Positions 8,355 to 17,600 of a stretch of DNA of 64,000 nucleotides are shown piece after piece. The stretch's first letter is position 1. Every line of letters begins with the position of its first letter. The DNA comes from Ohtaekwangia koreensis (GTDB lineage: Bacteria; Bacteroidota; Bacteroidia; Cytophagales; Cyclobacteriaceae). The notes beneath the pieces are model-generated. The model was given only the letters and a program-made list of their open reading frames with translations, ran no database searches and was not told the DNA's origin. The DNA lies in NCBI RefSeq assembly GCF_900167975.1, contig NZ_FUZU01000001.1, positions 5,001 to 69,000 of the forward strand, read 5' to 3'. Both the position numbers and the translations under genes were made by a program.

Positions 8355-9659
8355 TTAGAATTTTCGGGAAGTGGATTCTGTATGCTTACGTTTCTTGTAG
8401 AATTTCAGAAGTGCGAAACAGGTAATGGTAAACCAGAATAACTGAGTGTTAAAATTCGCATTTGTCAACATTAGAAAGATTACAAACGACTCAAAGGATA
8501 TGAATTTTGGTAGAACTTCCGATCTCAAAAAGACCAGAAAAATAAAGCCGAATATGAGTCCGTAGTCATAAATGAATTGCGGCATGAACCCTCCCTGGAA
8601 TGTATCCATAGGTACATCGAATAACAGAGGTATTAAGAAATTTTCTGATTGTCCCGCTCCAAAACCCAGGTAACTGTAGAAATCAAAAAAGTTAAATTTT
8701 GAAACGTAAAAATAAGAAGGCAGAATCCTGAATGATGCACTATAGTCTACAGAACCTATATTCTCCAGATTGGAAAGATTTACGTTTGCTATGAGGTTAA
8801 AGACTCTTTCCGCGGCAGGTTGTTTCATTACTGCTGCAATCAAGAAAATTATTACGCCTATAAAAATGATAAAAATAGAGTTTCGAAGCGTAGTCTTTGA
8901 AATTATAAGGACAGCCATCAGGATAACTCCGTATGCACTCTGAAAAAACAAAAGCATGTAGAGCAGGATAAACCAAATTAGAATGTTGCCTTTCTTAGAA
9001 AGTTTCGTTTGTGAACTTTCGATGTAAGCATAGAAAAGAACAACTACAATAAATGCAGCATACGAAGGTTCTGTGGATAATGAGTAGTAGCGGAATCCGC
9101 GTCCCGCTTCGTATAGCGTACCTAGCCAATCGTGCGTTATACCCGTGGTGATATTACTGCCTCTGAAGTATCCCAATTTAACATAAATCTGCCCTGCCAA
9201 AAGAACGATAAAATAAGCACACAGAGTGACCAGAAGAATGCCATTAAAGTCTTTAACACTCATTCTTTGTTTAAAGAAAGATATAAAGATGTAATAAGCG
9301 AATAAAAAGAAAAGCGAATAGATAAATGAGTTGAACTCAGATTGTGAAATGTTTAAGCAAAAGCTAAACGCTAAATAAAGAGGAAGTACAAAAAACGAAT
9401 AACCTATAGTAAGGGGGAATTTCTTGTTTGTTATAAGAAGATAGCCGGCTCCAAGAAATGTCCAGGCTATAAACACAAAATTCTTGCCTTCATACGTAAA
9501 GGGCCCAAATACTGTTGCCAGCAGGAAAAAGTATACGCTCAGAATTAAAAATGATACCGACCGTTTCTTGATGAGAAGGTATTTTCCTGGCAGAAGTTGG
9601 GAGTCGCTATTTCCAATTGATGTTGTAATCAATGTCTTATTGGATATTTTTGTCTCCAA
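8355..9659 (-). CDS. Wzy-like polysaccharide polymerase, membrane protein
   Basis: This is a very hydrophobic 434-residue protein with about eleven transmembrane segments. One extended extracytoplasmic loop (around residues 285-350) contains SASFRILPSYFY and GFGAGQSENF, the layout of O-antigen polymerases. The sequence class is divergent, so the call rests on topology and position in the locus. The only in-frame start near the beginning is TTG at 9659. That codon lies inside TATATTTG, an exact match to the -7 promoter consensus, so the true start may be a later TTG. The divergent gene at 9675 starts 15 bases away. Confidence 0.72.
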   Translation of the reverse strand: METKISNKTLITTSIGNSDSQLLPGKYLLIKKRSVSFLILSVYFFLLATVFGPFTYEGKNFVFIAWTFLGAGYLLITNKKFPLTIGYSFFVLPLYLAFSFCLNISQSEFNSFIYSLFFLFAYYIFISFFKQRMSVKDFNGILLVTLCAYFIVLLAGQIYVKLGYFRGSNITTGITHDWLGTLYEAGRGFRYYSLSTEPSYAAFIVVVLFYAYIESSQTKLSKKGNILIWFILLYMLLFFQSAYGVILMAVLIISKTTLRNSIFIIFIGVIIFLIAAVMKQPAAERVFNLIANVNLSNLENIGSVDYSASFRILPSYFYVSKFNFFDFYSYLGFGAGQSENFLIPLLFDVPMDTFQGGFMPQFIYDYGLIFGFIFLVFLRSEVLPKFISFESFVIFLMLTNANFNTQLFWFTITCFALLKFYKKRKHTESTSRKF

Positions 9660-9664
9660 ATATA
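9657..9664 (-). promoter_or_regulatory. TAnnTTTG element overlapping the start of the Wzy-like gene
   Basis: Minus-strand TATATTTG fits the Bacteroidota -7 consensus and includes the predicted TTG start codon. No -33 TTTG is seen at 19-20 bases upstream, which would lie inside the divergent gene. It could be chance in AT-rich DNA. Confidence 0.2.
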
Positions 9665-9674
9665 CTTAGACTTT

Positions 9675-10511
9675 ATGAAGAATAATCAGTATGACGTTTG
9701 TGTTGCATACCGAATATACCCACGTGTGTCGAAGGTTCCATTCATACATCAGGATAACAAGTTCAAGCTAGCTCAGGTGGGCGTTGAGACGTTTAAAGCA
9801 TCGCTTGGAACATTAAAGGCTAAGGTTTTTTTTATTCTGGATAACTGCCCGTCCGAATATGAAACAATGATTCTTGAATATTTCAATAAGGAAGATATTG
9901 AGTTCGTTCGGTGCAATGCTGAGGGTAACCTCGCCACATTTGGCAGGCAGCTTGATATTTTATTGACTCAAAGCCTTTCTGAAGTAGTATATTTTGCCGA
10001 GGATGATTATGTGTATAGAGAGGATGTGATGAACAATGCTATTTCTTTATTGAATAATAGGTCTGCGCATTTTGTCACTTTATATGATCATTTGGATTCG
10101 TACACTTTGGATATACACACAATGCATCGATATAAAATTCTTTTGCATGAGAACGTTCATTGGCGTACCTCCGCCTCAACGTGCCTAACCTTTTTAACTA
10201 CTAAAGAAACGCTACGGAAGACAGAGAAAGTGCTTCGTAGTTATTGTTATGGTAATTGGGATAGTAGTTTGTGGTTCGCCTTGACTAAGTTCAATGTCTT
10301 TGATTTTTTGTTTGCAATTAAGATGTTGATTAAGGATAGGTTCTATTTCAAAATGCTTTTATTAAGTTGGATAAAGGGATGGCCGCAGATAGTTTTCGGT
10401 AAAAAATATATACTTGCGCAGCCTATACCTTCCATGGCAACGCATATGGAAAAAGTCGCTATTGCGCCTGGGGTAGATTGGCAAAAGATTGTTAATGCTA
10501 TTGATGTATAG
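9675..10511 (+). CDS. Putative GT2-like glycosyltransferase (divergent)
   Basis: The 278-residue soluble protein has the order expected of a GT-A fold. After an N-terminal nucleotide-binding strand region there is VFFILDNCPSEY, then a segment GNLATFGRQLDILL, then the acidic metal site VYFAEDDYVYRED around residues 110-125. This resembles the DxD-type site of GT2 enzymes. No close family is recognised. It lies alone on the plus strand between minus-strand glycan genes, 15 bases from a divergent start and 9 bases from a convergent stop, so its promoter must sit inside the neighbouring coding sequence. Confidence 0.65.
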   Translation: MKNNQYDVCVAYRIYPRVSKVPFIHQDNKFKLAQVGVETFKASLGTLKAKVFFILDNCPSEYETMILEYFNKEDIEFVRCNAEGNLATFGRQLDILLTQSLSEVVYFAEDDYVYREDVMNNAISLLNNRSAHFVTLYDHLDSYTLDIHTMHRYKILLHENVHWRTSASTCLTFLTTKETLRKTEKVLRSYCYGNWDSSLWFALTKFNVFDFLFAIKMLIKDRFYFKMLLLSWIKGWPQIVFGKKYILAQPIPSMATHMEKVAIAPGVDWQKIVNAIDV

Positions 10512-10520
10512 AAGGACGTG

Positions 10521-11336
10521 TTACGATTTCCAGAAGTGAATCATTACCGGCTTTCCCTCTTCATGAAAAACTCCCTTCACGTAGTGATTATATTCTGGTA
10601 CAATGCTTTTTATAAAGTCAATTATTTCTGACGCTATATTCTCCCTGTGGTAGCATGTTATAACGATCTTGGGTTTATTCTTTTTAATGGTACCAATCGC
10701 TCCTTTTAGCATTTCGAGTTCATGCCCTTCGATATCTGCTTTTAGGTAGGTTATAGGTGTATCACCAATTATTTTATCAACCGTTGTTATTGATTTTTGA
10801 ACGCTTTCATTGTCGCTTAAATCCACCTTTCCACTCAGCGAAGTTTGATTGAAAGCAATGGTTCCCTCTGCACTTCCCACAGCGACATTATAGATAGTTG
10901 TTTTTTTATCAAATGGCTGGAAAGTTGTTTTAAGAGCTTTTGCAAAATGGTCATTCGGCTCTATCATAATTATTTGGTTGCATTTGTCTGCAACACTCAA
11001 CGCAAATAAGCCCTCCGCGGCACCTACATCGAGGAGGATTTCATTATGCTCAATGATGGTATTTTTCTTTTGATAATAATGCCAGTCATCGTTGTCAAAA
11101 GTTTCACTGGTTACTTGATAAATTCCGTCAATCGAATATTCCTTTGGCCAGTATAGGGGATACTCAATGACGTTAAAATTTATTTTGTAGAGTGATTTCG
11201 CAAGAGATATGTCTTTGATAAAGCGAGATGCGACAGCCTTCACTTTAGGTTTTATCGTAAATCGAATAAGTTCAATGAGGCTTACATTGTTATGTGATTT
11301 AAATAGCCAATAAAATATAATACGTAATCTTCTCAT
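10521..11336 (-). CDS. FkbM-family methyltransferase
   Basis: This is a 271-residue SAM-dependent methyltransferase. Motif I is LLDVGAAEGLFAL and the motif II acidic residue follows in IIMIEPND. The typical FkbM segment ITYLKADIEGHELEMLKGA is present, followed by KPKIVITCYHR. FkbM enzymes in glycan loci O-methylate sugars, and that role is inferred here. Its ATG overlaps the stop of the upstream glycosyltransferase (ATGA-type overlap at 11333-11336), indicating a coupled pair. Confidence 0.87.
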   Translation of the reverse strand: MRRLRIIFYWLFKSHNNVSLIELIRFTIKPKVKAVASRFIKDISLAKSLYKINFNVIEYPLYWPKEYSIDGIYQVTSETFDNDDWHYYQKKNTIIEHNEILLDVGAAEGLFALSVADKCNQIIMIEPNDHFAKALKTTFQPFDKKTTIYNVAVGSAEGTIAFNQTSLSGKVDLSDNESVQKSITTVDKIIGDTPITYLKADIEGHELEMLKGAIGTIKKNKPKIVITCYHRENIASEIIDFIKSIVPEYNHYVKGVFHEEGKPVMIHFWKS

Positions 11337-12352
11337 TTATTTGAATATTGGGTCTCTTTAAAATGCTTTTTGGGGCTATATATAATTTTAAACAACATTA
11401 TAATTCTAGAGTATTGACCTAAGATTATTCTGTTAATAATAAATTTAGAAAATGCAGGGTATAGTGTAATATAGGCATATCTGAAAAATCTCTTAGTAAT
11501 AAGAATTCGATTTCGAACAGAATAATAGTCGGCCAATAATGAAGAACCGCTCTTTTGTTTTTTATTAATAGAGGAGCCCATTTTGTGATAGACTTTGCTC
11601 TTAGAACAATACCCCATATCCCAATTTTTTCTTTTACCGCGGATGGCCCAATCAAGCTCTTCGTAGTACAAAAAATAGTCTTCCTCCATCAAGCCAACGT
11701 CAACTAGGAATTTCTTTTGTATGAACATGGCTGCACCAATTACATAATCCATACTAAAATTCTTCGAGTCCCATTGATTGTTGTCCTGCTGCAAATACCC
11801 TATCTCACTAACCTTACCAAACCATTGGTTGTATCTCCCTCCAACTCCCTGAAGGGTTGAGGGATCTTGATATAGAAGCAGTTTACTTCCCCAGATACCC
11901 ACTTTATTATCTCTAAGTGCACAGTTTAATAATTGTAAAAGGGAATCAGGTTCAATAACGGTGTCATTATTAAGCAACCAAAAAAAATCGAATTTTTGTC
12001 TTAAGGAATGTTTCAGTGCTACATTATTTGCTGCTGCAAATCCTCTATTAGAAGATTTTATAATAGTTATCGGTTCTTCAAATTGAATGTCGGTGTCGGA
12101 CTCATTACCAACATGAAAAGCTATAGGCTTTTGAATGACAGGATAGGTTAAATGAGAGTACTGTGTGTAAATACTTGTTATCTTACCGAGTGCCCAATTA
12201 GTTATATATTCAATAGAAACTTCGTCTTCGGAATTATCTATAATAGCGACTTTAAAGTCTGCACCCTTTAGCTTGAAAATGCTTTCGAGACACTCAACTG
12301 TATCGAGATGACCTTTATAATTAACCAGTATTATAAGAACATGATTTGCCAC
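11333..12352 (-). CDS. GT2-family glycosyltransferase (WbbL/RfbF-like)
   Basis: The protein has 339 residues with a GT-A fold. The N-terminus ILVNYKGHLDTVECLESI is typical of rhamnosyltransferase-type GT2 proteins. SNRGFAAANNVAL, the metal-binding WLLNNDTVIEPD, and the acceptor-side EEDYFLYYEELDWAIRGK follow. The start is GTG at 12352 because no ATG is available before the family N-terminus. It is translationally coupled to the downstream FkbM methyltransferase, which could modify the sugar this enzyme adds. Confidence 0.9.
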   Translation of the reverse strand: MANHVLIILVNYKGHLDTVECLESIFKLKGADFKVAIIDNSEDEVSIEYITNWALGKITSIYTQYSHLTYPVIQKPIAFHVGNESDTDIQFEEPITIIKSSNRGFAAANNVALKHSLRQKFDFFWLLNNDTVIEPDSLLQLLNCALRDNKVGIWGSKLLLYQDPSTLQGVGGRYNQWFGKVSEIGYLQQDNNQWDSKNFSMDYVIGAAMFIQKKFLVDVGLMEEDYFLYYEELDWAIRGKRKNWDMGYCSKSKVYHKMGSSINKKQKSGSSLLADYYSVRNRILITKRFFRYAYITLYPAFSKFIINRIILGQYSRIIMLFKIIYSPKKHFKETQYSNK

Positions 12353-12397
12353 AAATTAGCGGTAAGTGTATTTAGTGTTGTGTTGAAACAAATAGCT

Positions 12398-13543
12398 TTA
12401 TTTCAGGCTATCAATTACTGCATTAAACACTTTGGCTGAGGCCTCCCAGGTTCTATTCTGAATTGCTTGTTGGCCATTCTGAACAACTTTATTTAGTAAA
12501 TCCTGATGGTCTATATAGTAATTAATCTGTGCACAAAAATCCTGAGGACTCGTGTCAACAAGAATTAATTCTTCACTCTTGAAAAAAGAAGGAGCACTGC
12601 CATCTTTAAACTCAATAACGGGTAACCCGCTAGCCATCATTTCAAAAGTTACATAGGAGATGTTCGTGTAAGACGCTACTATTCCTATTTGGCATTTTCT
12701 ATAGAGCTCCTGCAATTTGTCATGTTTGAGCATGCCAACTGATTTGACAAACGGCATCCCCAGTGATATGTCTGTTCCAAATATCCAGCAATTTAGATCA
12801 ATCCCTCTTTTTTGCATTTCCTTATTTAAAAGAATCAGGCATTGAGGTATTAAATCAGGAGCCCGTTTTGGTTCAAGTTTAATGAAGATAGCGAGATCTA
12901 ATTTTTTATCAATTTTAATTTCCCTATTTGCTACTTCATAAACTTTAGTTTCAATAGGGAACTCGATCGTATCCACAGTAACATTTGCGAAATTATCTCT
13001 GATCTTTTGTGCATTCCATGCTCCTAAGCTTATCATATGAAATCCAAATTCATAAGTTCGCCTACACAGAAAGTATAGATCTCCCAAAGAATAAAATGAA
13101 GGCTCAAAATCTTGAATAAAGTACATTTTGTAGCCGAATGTTTGATCGTACTGCTTTAGAATATAAGCGGTATCCCAGAGCGTGCAGATGCCGATATCAA
13201 AAACCTCTTGAATAGAGTCAAGCGTAACTATATTTCCTTTATACGACTCAAAATTAATTCTTGCATTGTTTTTAGATTCTGCAACGGGAGAGTTGGAACA
13301 ATCAATATATGTAACTGTATGTCCGAAGTCACTGAGGTATGTCCCCAATCTAAAGATTCCTGTTATACCTCCGCTATAGGCGGGCAATCCTGGTAGTAAG
13401 AAGGCTATGGTATAGGACTTTTTTTTATTTATTTTTTGGCTGATCTTATGCTTAGGATCAAAATTCTGTAAGAACGAATATCTTTTTTTTGACTCTTCTG
13501 TCTTTGACCGGTGATAAAACGTCCTTAATAATTTTCTAAGCAT
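12398..13543 (-). CDS. WsaF-like rhamnosyltransferase (GT4/GT1)
   Basis: From the ATG at 13543 the product is 381 residues. A TTG 48 bases upstream would add a segment I think is untranslated. The layout resembles the S-layer glycan enzyme WsaF: GGITGIFRLGTYLSDFGHTVTYID, then YFIQDFEPSFYSLGDLYF and ISLGAWNAQKI. The C-terminal donor site is SYTNISYVTFEMMASGLPVIEF. WsaF transfers rhamnose, but no rhamnose synthesis genes lie in this window, so the donor would have to come from elsewhere. The 129-base divergent gap to 13721 is the largest inside the locus and probably holds promoters. Confidence 0.82.
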   Translation of the reverse strand: MLRKLLRTFYHRSKTEESKKRYSFLQNFDPKHKISQKINKKKSYTIAFLLPGLPAYSGGITGIFRLGTYLSDFGHTVTYIDCSNSPVAESKNNARINFESYKGNIVTLDSIQEVFDIGICTLWDTAYILKQYDQTFGYKMYFIQDFEPSFYSLGDLYFLCRRTYEFGFHMISLGAWNAQKIRDNFANVTVDTIEFPIETKVYEVANREIKIDKKLDLAIFIKLEPKRAPDLIPQCLILLNKEMQKRGIDLNCWIFGTDISLGMPFVKSVGMLKHDKLQELYRKCQIGIVASYTNISYVTFEMMASGLPVIEFKDGSAPSFFKSEELILVDTSPQDFCAQINYYIDHQDLLNKVVQNGQQAIQNRTWEASAKVFNAVIDSLK

Positions 13544-13720
13544 AACCCTCAAATGGCTGTTTCCTGCACAATTATAGTATTTTTGGTTCAATTGAAAATT
13601 TTTAATTTGGGTTTACTTCGGGAGGACATTAAAAAGAATTACTCCACTTCTTTGCAAAGCTGGGTGAGAAGAAGAATTGGATTTTAACGTAGATTTTAAA
13701 CTCTATAAACTCTTTCATAC

Positions 13721-14611
13721 ATGGCGTTTGATTTTAACATGACTCGTTTGCTTCTACACGAATGGCGTTCGTCAGGCATTGAATTCGGAGATACCGCATG
13801 TTTGGGCCGGCAAGGTCTTCATGTTTCATCCACTCGTCTTCAGCGGAACCTGGATGAGGTTGGATTAAAGCATATCAGCTCGGAAGCAATTTTAAAAGAA
13901 GGTAATGGTTATTGGGAACCGCTTATTAGATGTTTAGGTGGTAAAGCAACTGATTCAATTGATATATCAGATTATGAAGGAGCTTCCGTGTTGCTTGACT
14001 TAAACTCGCCTATATCAGATTCATACAAAAACAAGTACGATACAGTAATAGACTCGGGGACCTTGGAGCACGTTTTTAATTTTCCTGTGGCGATAAAGAA
14101 TTGTATGGAACTTGTGAAGCTTAATGGGAGAATGATTATGATCACTCCGTCAAATAATTTTATGGGACATGGCTTCTATCAATTTAGTCCGGAATTATTT
14201 TTCAGAGTTTTCTCCGCGGAGAACGGCTTCAAAATAGATAATATACTTTTGTTTGAAGATCATTATATAGCTAAATGGTACTCCGTAAAAGATCCTGCTG
14301 AAGTATCGCAGCGTGTAGAACTTGTAAATGGTGTCCCGTCATACTTGTTTATTGTTGCTCGTAAAGTTGCCGAAAAAGAAATATTTTCAATAGTTCCGAA
14401 TCAAAGCGATTATCAGCAGATATCGTGGCAGCAGAAGAGCCTTTCTCCATACGAGATTATGCAAAAAAGTAGAGAGAAGTTTTCTTTAGCCCGATTAGTG
14501 CCATACCAAGTCAAGAAAATTCTATCTCAGGCACTTAATATATATAAGGTACTACGGGTAGGAATTTTTGGTCCAAGATTAAGGAGGGACTTCTTTAGAA
14601 GGATCAAATAG
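13721..14611 (+). CDS. SAM-dependent methyltransferase-like protein
   Basis: The 296-residue protein has a class I methyltransferase-like core. YDTVIDSGTLEHVFNFPVAIKNCMELVKLNGRMIMITP is the motif IV/V region, and LLDLNSPI gives the acidic residue. The usual glycine-rich SAM motif (GxGxG) is not evident. In its place the N-terminus has DTACLGRQGLHVS, seen in an unusual group found in glycan clusters. Catalytic activity is therefore unproven. It is flipped relative to both flanking minus-strand genes and ends four bases from the flippase stop. Confidence 0.7.
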   Translation: MAFDFNMTRLLLHEWRSSGIEFGDTACLGRQGLHVSSTRLQRNLDEVGLKHISSEAILKEGNGYWEPLIRCLGGKATDSIDISDYEGASVLLDLNSPISDSYKNKYDTVIDSGTLEHVFNFPVAIKNCMELVKLNGRMIMITPSNNFMGHGFYQFSPELFFRVFSAENGFKIDNILLFEDHYIAKWYSVKDPAEVSQRVELVNGVPSYLFIVARKVAEKEIFSIVPNQSDYQQISWQQKSLSPYEIMQKSREKFSLARLVPYQVKKILSQALNIYKVLRVGIFGPRLRRDFFRRIK

Positions 14612-14615
14612 ATTA

Positions 14616-16061
14616 TTAATTCTTCTTTAAAAGCATAGTTCTTAAGAAGGTTAACAATTCATCGACAAAATAATGTCTGAAGAATAATACTTGTAGCCCT
14701 ACATAAACGGACGAACAGCTTATCAGAGAGTATAGCAAGATACTAATGTGATCTTCTGTCATTTCCCTTATGAAGTGTATTAAAGGAAAAAACAAGAGCG
14801 AGAATAATATACATCCGAGAAAGTATTTCCAGGGCAAGCTTAGTTTAATTATATCCTTGGCAAAGTAAAAGGTGATTGCTGTTAAGATCAGTTCTGTAAG
14901 CAGAGTAGCTGTGGACGAACCTAAATAACCATAGCTCTTTGCTAAAATCAAATTCAGGAATAGTGATAGTGCGGTTCCAGTTAAGAAGATTTTTAACAGT
15001 TCTTTTTCTCTTGCATAGGGAAGCAGAAGCTGGATACCAAACACATTACTCAATCCCATTAAAATAATAATGGGAGACAATATTTGCGAGGCTTTGATAG
15101 ATTGTTCAAAATCATTTCCTGCCAGGATGAAAATTAGTTCTGGGGATAAAAGATAAAGGCCGGCTGCCAAAGGGACAGTTAGGAAAATTGTAAACAACAA
15201 AGACTTCCGCAACACAGACTCTATTTGATCAGTATCATTTAAAGCAATCAGGTTGGATATTCTTGGTACAAGTACATTTCCAACAGAAGCAATGACCATG
15301 CAAATCATTTTGTTCAATTTTATAGCTGTGGCATAAAATCCTACAGCTTTATAATTAGAAACAAATCCTAACACCAGACTATCCATCATTGAGTAAAAAT
15401 GTATAAATGCTCCGCTGAAGAACACTGTGAATAATGGCGGAAGGTGTCTTTTTATATTAACCTCTTTAAAAGAAATCGTAGTGATTCTGCTTATGTTGGC
15501 TATATTAATTACAGCATTTAATAAAAAAGCAAGTGTGTTAAGGCTTTGGTAAATTATATAGTCACCTTCATCTTTCACCAGGACAAACATTAATACAATA
15601 GGGATCAATTTTGTGATCATTGATCGCAGTGCAATTAGTTTGAATTTCTCTATTCCGATAAGAAACCATTCAAAGGAGACAAGATTGATAAGGATATTAG
15701 CACCAAACAATAAATTAATTCCAAGTTGTTCGTGAAGTGAAGGAATGGTAAATATTGAAATGGTGTAAAACGCTAGGCACAGGAGTGATGATATCAAATG
15801 AATGATACTTATCTCTGTGAAAGTTTTATTAAGAAGATGTGGTTTATGTTTGATTTTTGCTATTTCACGAACACCATACAATGGAATTCCCAGTGCAGCA
15901 AGGACCACAAAATAATTTGAGTAATTTTCAGAGAAATTTAGTATTCCAATTTTATCAGGACCAAGTACCCTGGAAATATAGGGGTAAGTAATTATGGGAA
16001 AAAAGAACCTGGAGAAGGTAAGTGTAAGACTATATAGTACGTTTTTCTTTAATTGGCTCAC
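14616..16061 (-). CDS. wzx: Wzx-type oligosaccharide flippase
   Basis: This 481-residue protein with about twelve to fourteen membrane segments belongs to the MOP/Polysacc_synt superfamily. The N-terminus LKKNVLYSLTLTFSRFFFPIITYPYISRVLGPDKIGILNFSENYSNY (residues 4 onward) is classic for O-unit flippases. It moves undecaprenyl-linked repeat units across the inner membrane for a Wzy-dependent pathway, which fits the polymerase-like and Wzz-like genes nearby. The start is GTG at 16061. It is the only flippase in the locus. Confidence 0.93.
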   Translation of the reverse strand: MSQLKKNVLYSLTLTFSRFFFPIITYPYISRVLGPDKIGILNFSENYSNYFVVLAALGIPLYGVREIAKIKHKPHLLNKTFTEISIIHLISSLLCLAFYTISIFTIPSLHEQLGINLLFGANILINLVSFEWFLIGIEKFKLIALRSMITKLIPIVLMFVLVKDEGDYIIYQSLNTLAFLLNAVINIANISRITTISFKEVNIKRHLPPLFTVFFSGAFIHFYSMMDSLVLGFVSNYKAVGFYATAIKLNKMICMVIASVGNVLVPRISNLIALNDTDQIESVLRKSLLFTIFLTVPLAAGLYLLSPELIFILAGNDFEQSIKASQILSPIIILMGLSNVFGIQLLLPYAREKELLKIFLTGTALSLFLNLILAKSYGYLGSSTATLLTELILTAITFYFAKDIIKLSLPWKYFLGCILFSLLFFPLIHFIREMTEDHISILLYSLISCSSVYVGLQVLFFRHYFVDELLTFLRTMLLKKN

Positions 16062-16106
16062 GTTGTGATCTGTACATTTGCGTATATTATAAGGGGCTAA
16101 GTGGAG

Positions 16107-17003
16107 CTATATTTCAGCTCGTATCGCCTTGGCCAGTTCAATAGACGGTCTTGTTTCCATAATTCCAAAACCTTGCCCTTTTAATATTCCCTCATAGCTC
16201 TTTGTATGCAAATCTGTGAACCCGTCACTAAATTCAATTTGTTCCCCTTCCATCATTAGCGATCTAAAGGTTCGCTTGCCCTGAGATCTAATTTCGTGTG
16301 GAATTTGGTTGTAGTCGATGCTTAGCCTCCAATTAACACGGGCTTGTGATAATTCTAAAAATCCGGAAGCAGTTTCATCGGTGAGTTGATTTACTTTGTT
16401 CTCCTTAACATCACCAAAAATCCAAATTAACATGTCAAAGAAATGTATACCTATATTAGTAGCCACTCCTCCTGATTTGGAAACATCACCTTTCCAACTG
16501 GAGTGATACCAATTGCCTCTGGATGTTATGTAGGTAAGGTCGACATCGTAAATCTTATCCTTAGGACCATTCTTTATTTTTTCACGCAATGCTATAATAC
16601 TTGGGTGAAGGCGTAATTGTAGAATAGTATATACTTTCTTTCCTGTTTCTTTTTCAATTTCAGCAAGCGCATCCAGGTTCCATGGATTAAGTACCAGTGG
16701 CTTCTCGCAAATTGCATCTGCACCATAACGAAGTGCATAACGGATGTGAGAATCGTGTAGATAATTTGGTGAGCAAATAGATATATAGTCTATTTTATCG
16801 TCTTTCCGTTTTAATTTATCAAGATGTCGATCAAAGCGTTCAAACTCGGTGAAGAAATCAGCATTCGGGAAATATGAATCGAGGATTCCAACGTTGTCGT
16901 GCTTATCGAGCGCTGCAACCAGGTTGTTGCCAGTCTCTTTTATAGCTTTCATATGCCGGGGAGCAATGAACCCCGCAGCTCCGATCAATGCAAAATTCTT
17001 CAT
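16107..17003 (-). CDS. wbpB: UDP-GlcNAcA 3-dehydrogenase, WbpB/WlbA-like (Gfo/Idh/MocA)
   Basis: The 298-residue NAD-dependent oxidoreductase has the Rossmann start FALIGAAGFIAPRHMKAI, the EKPL motif (CEKPLVLNP) and the catalytic-region segment GGVATNIGIHFFDMLIW. WbpB/WlbA oxidises C3 of UDP-GlcNAc uronic acid. The call is strengthened by context: the next genes upstream are the matching acetyltransferase, aminotransferase and UDP-sugar 6-dehydrogenase in the order of the pathway to UDP-2,3-diacetamido-2,3-dideoxy-glucuronic acid. The gap to the acetyltransferase gene is 12 bases, so they are co-transcribed. Confidence 0.9.
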   Translation of the reverse strand: MKNFALIGAAGFIAPRHMKAIKETGNNLVAALDKHDNVGILDSYFPNADFFTEFERFDRHLDKLKRKDDKIDYISICSPNYLHDSHIRYALRYGADAICEKPLVLNPWNLDALAEIEKETGKKVYTILQLRLHPSIIALREKIKNGPKDKIYDVDLTYITSRGNWYHSSWKGDVSKSGGVATNIGIHFFDMLIWIFGDVKENKVNQLTDETASGFLELSQARVNWRLSIDYNQIPHEIRSQGKRTFRSLMMEGEQIEFSDGFTDLHTKSYEGILKGQGFGIMETRPSIELAKAIRAEI

Positions 17004-17015
17004 GCCGTTTTCTGT

Positions 17016-17600
17016 TTAGTAAAGCTTTGATACTTTACCATTTTCAAGTTTATACTGTTCATTACTCTCAGGACAAATAGCAAGTCCCTCAGCGCCGAAA
17101 TTTAATTTATGTCCGTATTCACTCATCCACCCCGTTTGTCTGGCGGGATTACCAATGACCAATGCATAGTCAGGAACATTTTTTGTAACCACGGCACCAG
17201 CTCCGATAAAAGCAAATGCCCCTATATCATGTCCGCAGACAACGGTAGCATTGGCTCCGATGGTTGCGCCTTTCTTAACTAATGTCTTTGCATATTGACT
17301 TTTCCTGTTCACAGCGCTTCTCGGATTAGTCACATTCGTGAACACCATCGATGGGCCAAGAAATACATCGTCTTCGCATTGGACACCAGTATAAATAGAA
17401 ACGTTGTTCTGTACCTTAACGTTTTTGCCAAGAATTACTTCCGGTGAAATCACAACGTTCTGGCCAATATTACATTGCTCTCCGATTTTACAATTAGGCA
17501 TGATGTGTGAAAAATGCCAGATCTTTGTGCCCTCTCCAATTTCACATCCATCATCAATCACAGCTGTAGGGTGCGCGTAATATTTTTTGTCTTCAGCCAT
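17016..17600 (-). CDS. wbpD: N-acetyltransferase WbpD/WlbB-like (left-handed beta-helix)
   Basis: The 194 residues form hexapeptide repeats ([39 protein letters not shown], then [25 protein letters not shown]), characteristic of a trimeric beta-helix acetyltransferase. WbpD/WlbB acetylates the 3-amino group of UDP-2-acetamido-3-amino-2,3-dideoxy-glucuronate using acetyl-CoA. The gene overlaps the aminotransferase gene by eight bases (17593-17600), which suggests coupled translation and stoichiometric production of consecutive pathway enzymes. Confidence 0.92.
   Translation of the reverse strand: MAEDKKYYAHPTAVIDDGCEIGEGTKIWHFSHIMPNCKIGEQCNIGQNVVISPEVILGKNVKVQNNVSIYTGVQCEDDVFLGPSMVFTNVTNPRSAVNRKSQYAKTLVKKGATIGANATVVCGHDIGAFAFIGAGAVVTKNVPDYALVIGNPARQTGWMSEYGHKLNFGAEGLAICPESNEQYKLENGKVSKLY

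Noticed and set aside
11425-11655. A second frame within the GT2 gene
   Set aside because: Same strand, different phase, no conserved features; the GT2 frame is clearly the real one.
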